Shown: positions 11,283 through 21,880 of the stretch, one piece after another
How the letters are laid out: the number at the start of each line of letters is the position of its first letter
Numbering within the stretch: position 1 is the stretch's first letter
Source of the DNA: Coprinellus micaceus
Taxonomy: Eukaryota > Basidiomycota > Agaricomycetes > Agaricales > Psathyrellaceae
Assembly: GCA_951394405.1 (NCBI GenBank)
Contig: OX596335.1
Coordinates: 1,054,001 to 1,118,000, forward strand
Direction of reading: 5' to 3'
DNA length: 64,000 nucleotides
Made by a program: the position numbers and the translations under genes
Notes under the pieces: generated by a model
The model's input: only the letters and a program-made list of their open reading frames with translations
What the model was told of the DNA's origin: nothing
The model's database searches: none

Positions 11283-12521
11283 CGGCTTTTGCCGCCCAAT
11301 TCCATCTGGAAGGGTCTTTCGCTGGATGCCCCCCCCTGCCAGCCATACGAGGGTATGACCCCGGACCCGTGCTGTTCGTAATTAATTAGGTGCGAGATCC
11401 GTTTCGAAGGACTCAATCACTCTCAATCGTTATCACCGGTGCCCACTTGTACGGAGGTCTCGGTGAGGTTTTTCATGTGCTATCTGATATGTCGTTTGGC
11501 GATCACCGTCTTGCAAGCGCTCAACCATCCTCCTGTTCACCGGGGAGGGACTCTCAAAACACTCTGGTGAGCCTCCAGAAAATCGCCGTATTAAGGCCAA
11601 CTCTCCCCTACAAACAAATATTATATTCCGCATGTACGATGTTCGATAAATATTCCCTTACCCACTGGGCACGGAGGTACCTCAGAGACCGGGTTGTCAT
11701 TACATGTCATCAATCCCAGCCTTCACGGACGTCGTGGTGGGAGCTTACACTCATCTGGGCCTCATCTTTGATACACCCAGCAGTTACGAGAAGCGGCTCT
11801 CGCTAGTACGAGGCCCAAGTCTCGTACGTGTATCCAAAATCGGCATCGCAAATCTTACGGAAATGCCGGGGAATCACTGACTCCGCTCTCAGCGATGACC
11901 TTCTGCCCGCGCCTTCATATCCCAAAGGGCTTCAAGCATATCAGACGATCTTCTACCCTCGATTCTGCGCCTTGAATACACCCCTCCAGGTTTATTCAAA
12001 GCCTTGGGCATCTGAACTGGGTAATGAGGGGACCATTCGACTTATCGAAATCTAAAGTCCAGTATATTATCCGCCTCCCACTATTACCAAAACTAACAAT
12101 ACCATCGGAGGCCTTCCTCCGCCATCAACATCAATATGGGCCTGGGCGGGCGCTTATTGCCAGGCGCGTGGCACATGATCCGCTGAAGTCCGCGACTGTC
12201 GCTTGCCTGATGTAGCCGATGTCGAGCTGAGCTGCTACACACGCTGAAGGGGAACTGATCTCTCGTCAATGCTGACCAAACGCAGCATGCACCGGAGGTC
12301 CGAAGGCCATGGTCGGGGCTGGACGAGCGATGTTATTCCGATTAGGTTGAGGATTTTATGTATAAAAGCTGTCTACCTACGGCGAATAGTAAAACAGCAA
12401 ACCTTCCCTTCGGTTTCAGTTCAGCCACAGATTCAAGCACTGCCTACCCTTCGTACGCCGAGAAATTCCCCAATTCCTAGGATCTTGGAGCTAACTCTTG
12501 CGTCGTAGGATTTAAGGTGCA
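11283..12521. other. Spacer and promoter of Cys-rich gene B
   Basis: No gene supported. The sequence is homologous to the first-unit spacer with a deletion. It carries a TATA box and a 5'-UTR intron (12453-12508, GTACGC...CTAAC...GTAG, 56 nt). Confidence 0.5.
12361..12367 (+). promoter_or_regulatory. TATA box of Cys-rich gene B
   Basis: TATAAAA about 160 bp before the ATG at 12522, in the same position as in copy A and within a conserved block. Confidence 0.6.
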
Positions 12522-13343
12522 ATGCGAGCCTCCATTGTTAACAGCGCCTTGCTCGGAATTTGGGCGTTCGCGTTTACCAGCGTTGCGGGGCTCACCACCC
12601 AGTTCCGCGGCCAGACAGTTGAGCTCACCCCAGGCATGACTGCCGCCCAACTCGCTCCCCATCGTGGCCCTTCCCCGAGCAAGATCGACCCCGCTATGAC
12701 CCCCACCCGCCGTGCGGAGGGCGATGACGACTGGCTCACCCCACCCGAGGCCGTCGAGTGGGGCTATATCGACGACGACGGTGTCCCTCACGGGACCATC
12801 GATCTTGTGTGGGCCTTTGAAGGAGTGCCGTCGTTCGACGGAACGAACTACAATACCCTCTCGCAAGAGACACTCGACCTCTTCGAGCTGCTCGCCCGTG
12901 TCAACGCCGACGGTCCCCAGGTCCCCGAAGATCCTTCGCACGGCCGCCGCTCTGAATTCACCCCGAACGCCGTGGAGGAGGTCCGTTCCTCTCTTACCAA
13001 GCGCGCCACGGTTTATACTTGCCACACCAACCACGGTGCGCTCAAGTGCCACTGCGTCCAGGCTCGCAATGCCCTCTCGACCAACCCTTGGGGCTCGTTC
13101 TGGGTTGACGGGAACAGGCGCGCTGGATATGTTGTGGGAACCTGCGCCATCGTCGTCAACGCTTCTCGCCCGGGGTGGAACTCGGTGTGGTACTACCAAA
13201 TGGTGGCCGACGCTATCCCCATCATCGACAACTGCTGGAGCGGTGTCAACGAGTGCGGGATTTATAGGAGCGGAGTGTCGCAGGCGTCCAACACCTGGCC
13301 CAAGACGTGCGTTTGCAATAACAACAGCCAAGGTTCTTGCTAG
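12522..13343 (+). CDS. Secreted Kex2-processed Cys-rich pro-protein, copy B
   Basis: 273 aa with the same layout as copy A: signal peptide about 1-23, acidic pro-region with the same HGTIDLVWAFEGVPSFDG block, SSLTKR Kex2 site ending at 161, and a mature domain with the same nine Cys. In the mature domain only about five residues differ from copy A (for example YTCHTN versus YACHDN, and a Ser for Asn after DNCW). Nucleotide identity is very high from about 12860 to the stop, so duplication or gene conversion is recent. Probably functional because frame, signal peptide, processing site and all Cys are kept. The role is unknown; a secreted effector or antimicrobial-type protein is conceivable but untested. 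Confidence 0.85.
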   Translation: MRASIVNSALLGIWAFAFTSVAGLTTQFRGQTVELTPGMTAAQLAPHRGPSPSKIDPAMTPTRRAEGDDDWLTPPEAVEWGYIDDDGVPHGTIDLVWAFEGVPSFDGTNYNTLSQETLDLFELLARVNADGPQVPEDPSHGRRSEFTPNAVEEVRSSLTKRATVYTCHTNHGALKCHCVQARNALSTNPWGSFWVDGNRRAGYVVGTCAIVVNASRPGWNSVWYYQMVADAIPIIDNCWSGVNECGIYRSGVSQASNTWPKTCVCNNNSQGSC

Positions 13344-13798
13344 ATCGAATTCATCGACTAAAGGAGCGCACCAAGTAATATCGCGGGATGCAGCCCGACC
13401 GACTCCAGTGCGGAATCCTGCAATAGCGTGCTACATCAACAGTTTGATTTAATTTTGGTTCTCAACTTTCCTTCTTGGTTATTCCAGTGGAATTTTGCTT
13501 CCTTTCGGGTAGATCCAACATCTATCACTTCATTTGAAATTATCGAGCAGGTTCAACACCTCACGCTTTTAGTCGCCCCTGTACTATCTTCTTTACCGGA
13601 CTCTCCCCTGTCGAGTACGTCGCAGCCGTTGACTTAAATACTCATTTTTACTGGTTGAGTCTACCATTTTTGTGGTCCTAGAGCTCTTCTTGAGGCGTCG
13701 AATCCGAAACGGAAATTAAGCGCCCAGGCAAGCGCTCGACTCACCAGGTCAGGGCTCACGTGCACGATCCGATCTTTTGGCCCGGGGGGCCGAAGCTC
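13344..13798. other. 3' flank of copy B
   Basis: Homologous to 9891-10260 in its first about 390 bp; no gene seen. Confidence 0.5.
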
Positions 13799-14135
13799 TC
13801 ACTCTGGTTGCCCACATTTGCGCTGGACCCCATACCGGGACGGAACCCCGTCGAATGCCCGTATGGGATCTAGGCACCCGTGGGCGCTATACTGCTCATC
13901 GATGTAGCCCCCGGAAGGGTTCGGACGGGACCTGCATGCTCCCGCCTTCGTCTGATTCCTCTTTCTCGGAGTCTTCTCCGCTGCATGAAATTGGCTCACC
14001 CTATCCACCACCATCCCCCCCCTCATCGCGACCCTGGCCTTCTTCGGGCTGTGGAGGTGGAGGGAAATATGGAGCGGGTCTTTTCTGCAGAGCATACCTA
14101 AGCACAGGTTTTCCGGGGATTAGGGTTAGGCCATG
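13799..14135 (-). pseudogene. Pro-domain-only relative, strongly decayed
   Basis: On the - strand, LTLIPGKPVLRYALQKRPAP followed by YFPPPP corresponds to LTLVPGKQLLAYALKKEPAP of the copy at 6539-7123. In another frame GGYIDEQYSAHGCLDPIRAF leads into DGVPS, corresponding to GYIDDD-VPHGTIDLVWAFEGVPS. The frame changes and stops between these blocks show it is a relic. No full-length partner follows on the right, so this may be the remains of a third array unit cut off by the GT32 gene region. Confidence 0.65.
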
Positions 14136-14662
14136 GTGCGGAACGGTTCGGATAGGGACGGACGGCGAGGTCGACGCGAGGAGAGTGGTCATGGGAAAGG
14201 GAGAGGGGGGGGGGGAGCAAGAGTTGCAGCTTGAACTACCCTCGTGTGTTTGCGTGCGCTCTTCTGAGGTTGGCGCAAATTCAAGATGACCCCCTGCATC
14301 CCGTCGAGAGCCTAGAGGTACGTATCGAGCTAGCAGATGGAAGTTCAAAGCAAGTAACTAATTTCAAAAATGGGGGTATCGTAATCTAGCTATAGCGGTA
14401 GTACTGTATAGTAAAGTAAAAGCTGTCGGGCACACCTCTCGCCCTCTTCTCCAGAAAACACTCGTCGACATCTATACACAAAGCATTCTCATCAAATAGC
14501 ATGCAGGTATGTCTTCGCACACCTGCCGAAACCGTATCGTATCCAGGATAAATCCAACATCGTCAAGTCGTCGTCCATCGTGCGTCGTCAGATCAAGCAC
14601 CTCCCCTCTCCACTCCTACCTCTCCCCCCCCCATCGTCACCACCGACTCCACTCCTCGCCCA
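14136..14662. other. Gene-free stretch before the GT32 gene
   Basis: 527 bp with a G-run and CT-rich low-complexity sequence (about 14560-14700). It probably includes the 3'-UTR of the GT32 gene. Nothing else seen. Confidence 0.4.
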
Positions 14663-17373
14663 CTAATCCCCCCAATCCAACCACTCCCCATACATATTCG
14701 GCCTCTCCCCCCTCAAATAGCCCTCAAACGTCCTCTTCAACACCGTCGACCAACTCAAATCCCTCACATCATCCTCAACCTCCTCCACCTCCTTCGCCCA
14801 CTGCGTCCACTTCTCCTCTTCGTCCCTCGCCGCCTTCTCCCCGGTTTCGTCCCTAGCCACCTTTGCTGCCGTCGCTTTCACACCGCTGGCGGTCCCCGAC
14901 CGCTTCTTATTCTGAGCCAGAGACTCCCGAGCGGCGTCTCGTGCCTCTTTCCGCGCACGTCGCTCGGCTTGTGCGAATCGAGGCCCGAGGTCAGGCCAGT
15001 TCCGAGCTGGGTCGAAGGGTTTCCACCAAAAGTTGTGGAAGTGGTATGAATAGGCGCCTTTGAAGAAACCGTCGAATCCGAGCGCCGCTGGGGAGCCGGA
15101 GGATGTCGAGGGCGGGTCGAAGAATTGTTCGAAGCTGCATCGCACATTCGTCAGTCTTGGGTGGAAAGGGAAAATTAAAAAGAGAGAGAGAAAGAGACTC
15201 ACGAGGTAAAGAACGGCTGAGGCGGCCTATCCATCTGATAATCCTCCGTATTCAACCACGCACTATCAAACAACGCATCCGGCAACCTCCTCAACACCTC
15301 CTCCACCCCCGCCTCCCTCACATACCGACTCACCGTCATCGGGTGAAAGTCCAAGTTATTCCTCAAGCTTGTCCTGAACAAAAAGCTCCCTAGGGCGCTG
15401 CCTTTGTTGAGTTTGAGGACGGCGGTGTTGTATAGGGGCAAGCGAGACCACCTGTACGCGAAGGACCCTGAGTAGGAGAGGAGCTCAGACCAGTCGCGCA
15501 GGAAGATGGTGTCGGCGTCGAGGTAGATACCGCCGAACCTGTGGCAGAGAATGAAGCGCGCCATGTCGGAGAGGATGACGCTCAGACGGTCGTAGGAACT
15601 CGCGCTCTTGGACCCAGCGCGGTTCGTTAGGTCATCGCGCTCGGCTTTCGTCTTGGCGTCCTTCCCACCTTCCTCATCGGCGTTACCCTCGTCCGAGCTG
15701 TCACCAGAAGTGGGATTTTCTGAAGCTCCCTTCTTGTTGTCCTTGTCTTTGGGGACGTTGATGACCCACCCGCCCGAGTTGAAGAGGTCCCGGCCTCGCC
15801 ATTCGTCTTTAAGCTCATCGATGCCGTCCAGCATCTCGGTCGTGTTCCATAGTTTAAACTTGATCACGTCCTTGAACCTAGTCTCTCATTAGCATATCTC
15901 TCAAAGCCAAGGCATCGAACGCCACGAGTTGACGTGAGATAGAGATACGCACCTAGGATGCAAAAACGGACTAGCCCACGGACTCTCCTTCAAGCCCTCG
16001 TACATCTGGCTCAAAGCGTTCGGGTTGTGCACTGCAGCCGCAGGGCCGGGGTTGATCCACAGCCAGAACTGCGGGCGGCACGTCTTCTTGGCGGCTTCGC
16101 TGCCCTCCCATCCTTTATGCAGGCCAAGGTTTTGCGTGTAGAGGAAGGAAAGGAGAGCGAGATAAGGCTTGTCGGTGAACCTTCCCGTCCAGAACATGTG
16201 GAATATCCGAGGCTGTTCTGGGTTGCATGCTTGATCGAGGGCGTATGACGGCGTGTATGGGGCTATGGCAGGTAGGCTCATCGGTAGTTCCCATTCGGCG
16301 CCCCATTTCTTCACTAGCCCGGCTTCTAGCTCGGATTTTTCTAGGGTTGGCAGCGATGACTTGAAGGAGCCTAGGGACCGCGAACTGGAAGATGATGGGG
16401 GGTGGTATGGGGACGATGACGACGAATTTGAATGTGGTTGCTCGACGTAGATGTATTTCCAGTCATTGAGTGCTGTTCGACGGACACGTTTCCCGTTATC
16501 AAGCCCTGAACCGACACGAAGAACTTCGAGGCAATCACGAACATACTAATCCACACAGGGTTTAGCTCACAACCTTCTGAAATTAATGAACGAATGGAAG
16601 AGAGATAACGGACCTTGTGGTCTGAGAAGTCACAGTGCTCCATGATCACGTCGAGGTCAGCCACACTGCCGGGAACGGGTCTTGGAGGGTAGGCGACATT
16701 TGGCGGTTCGGACTCGATGCGGAGGTAGACGCGCCGTGGGCCGATCCCGTTGGTGTCTGTCACGTATTGAGACGAGGTATGGTTTGCCTGTTTCGAACCG
16801 TGTAGTCTGGGTGGAAGTGCTGGGTTATCGAGGGATGTCCTGAGTCGAACCTGGACGGGGACTGCTTCGGTCAATACTCGCCGGAATGGATACTGGGGCA
16901 TCAGACGCACTTGGCTGTCTGCTGGGATAATGTCCACTATTCACTTCCCATTCCCATATCCGCTGTATGTCGTCCCTTTTGAATACGAGCGTCGGAGGGT
17001 CTCTCAGTGTCGGCCACTGCTTCGTCCGGCTTCCAAACCGCTTTCCGACAGCGAAGATTACGAAACAGAAGAACACAGCTGCTACGCAGAAGACCAGACT
17101 CCCCCTCTTCCTCCCGAAACGCGCCATACTCGAATAGTGCATCTGCCCGACATTTGGAACGTAGACGCGTAGTCTTCGTGAGCGCACGCCGGGGATGGGG
17201 AGGGCAACGGGGATCCACCAGCGGACAAGTTGTTGTGGGTGCCGTTCAAGGTATTTTTCCTGGACTGCGGACGACGAGCTGGAATACTGGGGTAGGGAGG
17301 AGATGGATAGGCGGCTCCTCGGAGGGTCTGGGGGCCGGGGGTGGCGAGAGTAGAAGGGGGGACTGGAGGCCAT
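14663..17373 (-). CDS. GT32-family glycosyltransferase with DXD motif, type II membrane protein
   Basis: Golgi-type glycosyltransferase (Gly_transf_sug/Och1-like family). The ATG at 17371-17373 gives MASSPPF, with one membrane anchor (GSLVFCVAAVFFCFVIFAVG) after a cytosolic tail of about 100 aa. The luminal part has IWEWEVNSGHYPSRQPIP, PRIFHMFWTGRFTDKPYLAL, and the nucleotide-sugar/metal site in HRFGGIYLDADTIFLRDW (DAD). Two overlapping frames at 16825-16937 are reconciled by a 49-nt intron (GTGCGT...GAAGCAG), which restores RQPIPVQVRLRTSLDNPALP; it is not a frameshift. A low-complexity Lys/Asp/Glu insert (around 15640-15780) interrupts the domain before the DXD site. It is divergent from pyruvate kinase. 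The acceptor sugar is unknown. Confidence 0.85.
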
Positions 17374-17635
17374 GACGGGCGCTTGCAAAACTCAATGTTC
17401 GCTGGCGTCGGCTGCTGGTCCCCGTTTGGGCGAGGCGCTCCGGTGGTCGGCCGATCAAGCGCCGAGCTCGGTGGCGTATCGAGGATGAGCAACGTTCGAC
17501 CAATCAGCGGCCGTATTGTACAACCTATTTAGCGTACCATCGAATCGATAAGCCCATCCATTTGCAGCGCCACCACTTGCATAAAGGCCTTTTTGGTTTC
17601 TTGCTCCTTGATCCCCAACCACCATCTTCACTGCC
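17374..17635. promoter_or_regulatory. Shared promoter region, GT32 gene / pyruvate kinase
   Basis: 262 bp between two divergent ATGs. A CT-rich tract and a CATAAAG element (about 17579-17585) precede the highly expressed pyruvate kinase gene; the element is a possible TATA-like box. Confidence 0.45.
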
Positions 17636-19619
17636 ATGTATTCTACCCCAGCAGACGGCATTCGCTCCCAGCTCGAGTGGAACTCTGAGCTTACCCCCGT
17701 CAATGCTATCGTTCCGACAGACACCACCAAGTTCTTGCGAAAGGTGCGTCTTGCTGCTCGCTTCGTGGGTAGAGATTGTCTGACAGGGACCACAGACTTC
17801 TATCATCGCGACCATTGGTACGCGCACCCAGGGGAGCCTCTCACTGTCGTCTAACGTCTCGTACAGGCCCCAAGGTCAACACGGTCGAGAAGCTCGCAGA
17901 GCTCCGTCGCGCCGGTGTCAACATCGGTGTGGCCTCCGCATCTCGTTACTCTGGGCTCCCCTAACCCCTCTCCAGTGCGCATGAACTTTTCCCATGGCTC
18001 CTACGAGTACCACCAGAGTGTCATAGATAACACTCGCGCAATGGTTGCCCGTACGTACAATCGCCCCTTCCTGGTCGCACCTCGATCCTGACCCATCGCT
18101 CGCTTTTAGAGGACCCCGAGGGCCGCCCCGTCGCTATCGCTCTCGACACCGTATGTCTCGTTACTCTCCACATTGTCTTGCCTATGAATAACGCGTCTTG
18201 CAGAAAGGACCTGAGATTCGCACGGGGTTGACCAAGGAGGGCAAGGATGTACGTCACCAAATCCCATTTATCCACGAGCGTCTCTTTCTAAAATACCTCC
18301 GCTATAGTACCCCGTTGCCGCCGGCCAGGAATTCATCGTTTCTACCGATCCCCAATACGCCGAAGCATGCGATAACCAGGTCATGTTCGTGGACTATGTA
18401 CGGACCCCCGCCTTCCGCACTTTTTTTGATCTCATATTGATTACCATCAATTCAGGCCAACATGCCCAAGGTCACTGCTCCAGGCAAGCTCATCTACGTC
18501 GACGATGGTATTCTCTCCCTCCTTGTCATCTCCGTCGATGGCACCAACATCCGCGTCCGCGCCATCAACTCTGGCAACATCTCCTCCCGCAAGGGCGTCA
18601 ACCTCCCCAAGACTGCTGTCGATCTCCCCGCCCTCTCTGAAAAGGACAAGAAGGATCTCCAGTTCGGTGTGAAGAACGGCGTCGATATGGTCTTCGCGTC
18701 CTTCATCCGCACGGGCGACGACGTCCGCAGCATCCGTGAGGTCCTTGGCCCCGACGGCGCTGCCATCAAGATCATCGTCAAGATCGAGAACGAGCAGGGT
18801 GTCGCCAACTTTGACGAGATCCTCAAGGAGTGTGACGGTGTCATGGTCGCGCGCGGAGATCTCGGTATCGAGATCCCCGCCTCCCAGGTCTTCCTCGCCC
18901 AGAAGATGATGATCGCCAAGTGCAACATCGTCGGCAAGCCCGTCATCGTCGCCACCCAGATGCTCGAGTCTATGACCTACAACCCCCGCCCCACCCGTGC
19001 CGAGGTCAGCGACGTCGCCAACGCCGTTCTCGACGGTGCCGACTGTGTCATGCTCAGCGGTGAGACCGCCAAGGGCTCCTACCCCGTGCAGTCCGTCCTC
19101 ATGATGGCCGAGACTTGTCTCCTCGCCGAGTCCGCCATCTGCTACCCTCCTCTCCTCAACGACCTCCGCACCATCCAAGTCCGCCCCACCGCCACTGCCG
19201 AGACCGTCGCCATTGCCGCTGTCTCCGCTGCCATGGAGCAGGGTGCGGGGGGCATCATCGTCCTCTCTACCTCGGGTAACACCGCCCGCCTCCTCTCCAA
19301 GTACCGCCCCTCCGTCCCTATCATCACCGTCACCCGCAACCAGCAGACCGCAAGGCAGATCCACTTGCACCGTGGATGCTATCCCTTCTTCTACCCCGAG
19401 CCCAGGGGTATTGAGGCGCACCAGTGGCAGACTGACGTCGACAACCGTATCCGATTTGGTCTCCGCAATGCGATCAAGCTCAACATCATCGAGCCCGGCT
19501 CGACGATTATTGCGGTGCAAGGATGGAAGGGCGGTCTTGGACACACCAACACGCTGCGTGTGTTGAACGTTCCTACCGACCCTGCTGACCTCGAGTTGCA
19601 GCCCCTCGGCTCGGTCTAA
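17636..19619 (+). CDS. PYK1: Pyruvate kinase
   Basis: Last step of glycolysis: phosphoenolpyruvate plus ADP gives pyruvate plus ATP, in the cytosol. The 5' half is split into several small exons (starting [16 protein letters not shown]), giving [49 protein letters not shown] and the B domain with [14 protein letters not shown]. The last exon (from about 18456) is long. Catalytic and metal motifs are present: [12 protein letters not shown] (active-site Lys), GDLGIEIP, and [14 protein letters not shown]. The C-terminal allosteric domain ([34 protein letters not shown]) is intact and ends PLGSV. The size matches the usual fungal enzyme. Strong C-ending codon bias in the last exon suggests high expression. 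A long antisense frame opposite it is a shadow of this bias. Confidence 0.97.
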
Positions 19620-20062
19620 GTGCTCATGTAGTGCTCGCCGCCAGATAAAACATAGATTTCCTTCTCGCTTTGCTGTCTCTTCGCATACCTGCTTGCTAGT
19701 GTAACAATAGCCTCATCGTACTGAACAAATCAAATCAATGTACTCATGACTTAGATCGACAACTGTTGAACGTTGAACGTTGATGGCAGGCCGAAAACCC
19801 CTGGTGCTTCAGTGACTGCAAATACAAAGATTCAAACCATGATTGACGAAAAGCCGGATGGCGGGAAGGATAAGGGGGAGCGTCCAAATCTGGGCATTGG
19901 CATGGAAGAAGGGAAGGTAGGTGTTGAACCTACGAGGGAACGGAGGAACCTGGACTCGGAGTCGAACAACCAAACAAAGCAATCGGACAACTATAAATAG
20001 AGCAACGGGCGCCTATCGCCGGAGGGGCTGCATCACCTTACCTCCCGGATAAGACGAGACGC
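19620..20062. other. Convergent 3' region, PYK1 / Cys-rich gene C
   Basis: 443 bp between convergent stops, presumably the two 3'-UTRs. No gene seen. Confidence 0.5.
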
Positions 20063-20887
20063 TCAGCAGGATCCCTGGCTGTTGTTATTGCAAACACACG
20101 TCTTGGGCCAGGTATTGGATGCCTGCGAGACCCCGCTCCTATAGTCAGCGCACGGGTTGACGCCGATCCAGCAGTTGTCAATGATGGGGATCGCATCGGC
20201 CACCATCTGGTAGTAATACGCATAGTTCCACCCCGGACGCGACGTGTTGACGACGATGGCGCAGGAGCCAACGACGTACCCCGCGCGGCGGTTGCCATCG
20301 ACGTACATCCATGCATAAGGGTTAGTCGAGAGGGCATCGCGAGCCTGGACGCAGTGACACTTCAGGGCAGCGTGGTTGGTGTGGCAAGCGTACGTCGTAG
20401 CACGCTTAGTGAGGGAGGAACGCGCTTCAACCGCAGCGTTCGGGGTGACCTGGCGTCCCTGCACAGGAGCGTCGGTAGGTTTGGTGGCGTCGGCGTTGAC
20501 TTTGGCGAGGAGCTCGAAGAGGTCGAGTGTGTCCTGCGCGAGGGTGTTGTAATTCTCCCCGTCGAAAGAGGGGACGCCCTCGAAAGCGTATACGAGGTCA
20601 ATAGTCCCGTGAGGAACGCCCTTGTCGTCGATGTAGCCCCACTGAACTGGGTCAGGTTGCGCGAGCCAGTCGCTGTCATCATCGCCGTCTGCACGGCGAG
20701 CGGGCACAGAGACAGTAGGGTCGATCTTGCCGGGGGAGGGGTCGCGGTGAGGAGCGAGCTGTGCGGGGGTCATGCCCGTGGTGAGCTTCAAGGTCTTGCC
20801 GCGGAATTTGGTTGTAATTTCCCCGGCACTGGCAGATGCGAGGGCGTAGAAGCCGAATAGGACGCTGGTCACGATGGCGGCGCGCAT
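20063..20887 (-). CDS. Secreted Kex2-processed Cys-rich pro-protein, copy C
   Basis: 274 aa on the opposite strand to copies A and B. The ATG at 20885-20887 is chosen because the signal peptide (MRAAIVTSVLFGFYALASAS) starts there. An in-frame upstream ATG at 21017-21019 would add 44 residues, but that stretch contains a 5'-UTR intron (20901-20959, GTAAGC...CTGTAG). The pro-region keeps PHGTIDLVYAFEGVPSFDG and LAQDTLDLFELLAKVNAD, then SSLTKR. All nine Cys of the mature domain are conserved, and the last 23 residues are identical to copies A and B although the pro-region has drifted more. Divergent relic at 21881-22426. Family function unknown. Confidence 0.85.
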   Translation of the reverse strand: MRAAIVTSVLFGFYALASASAGEITTKFRGKTLKLTTGMTPAQLAPHRDPSPGKIDPTVSVPARRADGDDDSDWLAQPDPVQWGYIDDKGVPHGTIDLVYAFEGVPSFDGENYNTLAQDTLDLFELLAKVNADATKPTDAPVQGRQVTPNAAVEARSSLTKRATTYACHTNHAALKCHCVQARDALSTNPYAWMYVDGNRRAGYVVGSCAIVVNTSRPGWNYAYYYQMVADAIPIIDNCWIGVNPCADYRSGVSQASNTWPKTCVCNNNSQGSC

Positions 20888-20900
20888 TGCGGACTGTGTT

Positions 20901-20959
20901 CTACAGAATATGCGCTTAGTTACAGGGTCTCGGAAACAGCGTGTAGTGGCTCGGCTTAC
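20901..20959 (-). other. 5'-UTR intron of Cys-rich gene C
   Basis: GTAAGC...ATTCTGTAG, 59 nt on the - strand, 13 nt upstream of the ATG. It matches the position of the introns in copies A and B. Confidence 0.6.
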
Positions 20960-21880
20960 GATGGAGTGAGGTGCTTTGAACTGGCTCTTGCTTGTGAAAG
21001 CAAGGGAAGGTGTTGCCATACCCCCACCTTAGGCTTCTGGCTTTTAAACCTCACTTCGCCGCTATATCGGCATACCCTCATACATCTAGATAATAGGGGT
21101 TCGTTTGGACGCTGCTGAATCCAGCCACGTTAACGAGAGCTTCATTCTACTTGAACACCTGTCGATGTCCGCATCGCTAAAAATGTCTGGAATCAGAGAC
21201 CGACTGCCACAGGTGGACAAAGTCGCCTGCCAAGCGCCCAATAGGCGCCCACCGCCCAGGCACGGACATTCGCGGTGGATGCAAGATGGGTTGATCCTGA
21301 TGCAGGATAATTTAGTTTCCGGTGATAGTACCTTGCCTCCCCTGTGTAGGACAGTTCGGACGATGTACTTACTTGGCACCCCTTGACGTGACATGTTGCA
21401 GGTGCGCCCAGCAGGGCATTTCGGACCAGGAGGGAGTCAATGGTACAACAACATTGCCGTACATTTCGTGCCCTCGTGAGCGCGCTCTGACCGGAGGACG
21501 AGAGTCGCGTTTCAACAAGACCTAGGGACTTTCTCAGGACTGCTTGGAGGAGCGACTGAAAACGGTAACCGAGACGTCCGAACAGGTAACGGTAGCGCAC
21601 GGACTTCAGCCTTTGGACAACTTATAGGCTCAAGGCCAACGGAGAGAACACCCAGACGTGCGGTAGCTTGTCACACCAACCTTATTCGTATTTTTAGTCG
21701 CGAGTTCGTCGTCACGGATTGACAGGGCATCAGCGAGAGTGAGGGGTAGAGCGAAGACGCACCCAAGGGCCGATGGGCTGGGCTGAGTGCCCTGACTCCA
21801 AGTTCCGGGGTCAATGGCGAGTTCCCCAACAAGGAAAGGGCCATTCCAGGTGGCATGAACGGCAAACGCCAGAGCTGTAA
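20960..21880. other. Spacer between Cys-rich gene C and divergent relic
   Basis: About 0.9 kb. A TTTAAA element at about 21043-21048 may serve the - strand gene. The 17-mer TAGGCGCCCACCGCCCA lies at 21242-21258 and recurs at 22747-22763. No gene seen. Confidence 0.4.

Larger units (their letters stand above)
6150..13770. repeat. Degenerate tandem segmental duplication (two units)
   Basis: Unit 1 (about 6150-10260) and unit 2 (about 10340-13730) share the same order: flank, pro-domain-only relative on -, spacer, full-length secreted Cys-rich gene on +, and 3' flank. Matching stretches include the flank at 6189 versus 10380, the relic (6539-7123 versus 10713-11282), the spacer (7400-7440 versus 11440-11480; 8265-8350 versus 11709-11795; 8672-8716 versus 12122-12167) and the full gene (9069 versus 12522, offset 3453). 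Unit 2 lacks about 0.7 kb of the spacer. The boundaries are read by eye and are approximate. Confidence 0.8.

Noticed and set aside
12477..13331. Antisense frame opposite Cys-rich gene B
   Set aside because: Shadow of the conserved + strand gene; the equivalent frame in copy A is shorter and starts elsewhere.
16825..16937. Apparent frameshift in the GT32 gene
   Set aside because: A 49-nt intron (GTGCGT...GAAGCAG) joins the two frames and restores the family sequence RQPIPVQVRLRTSLDNPALP.
18447..19544. Antisense frame of 365 codons
   Set aside because: Lies fully opposite the strongly biased last exon of pyruvate kinase; a codon-bias shadow.
20888..21019. 44-residue N-terminal extension of Cys-rich gene C
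   Set aside because: It spans a canonical 5'-UTR intron and would bury the signal peptide; the ATG at 20885-20887 matches the other two copies.
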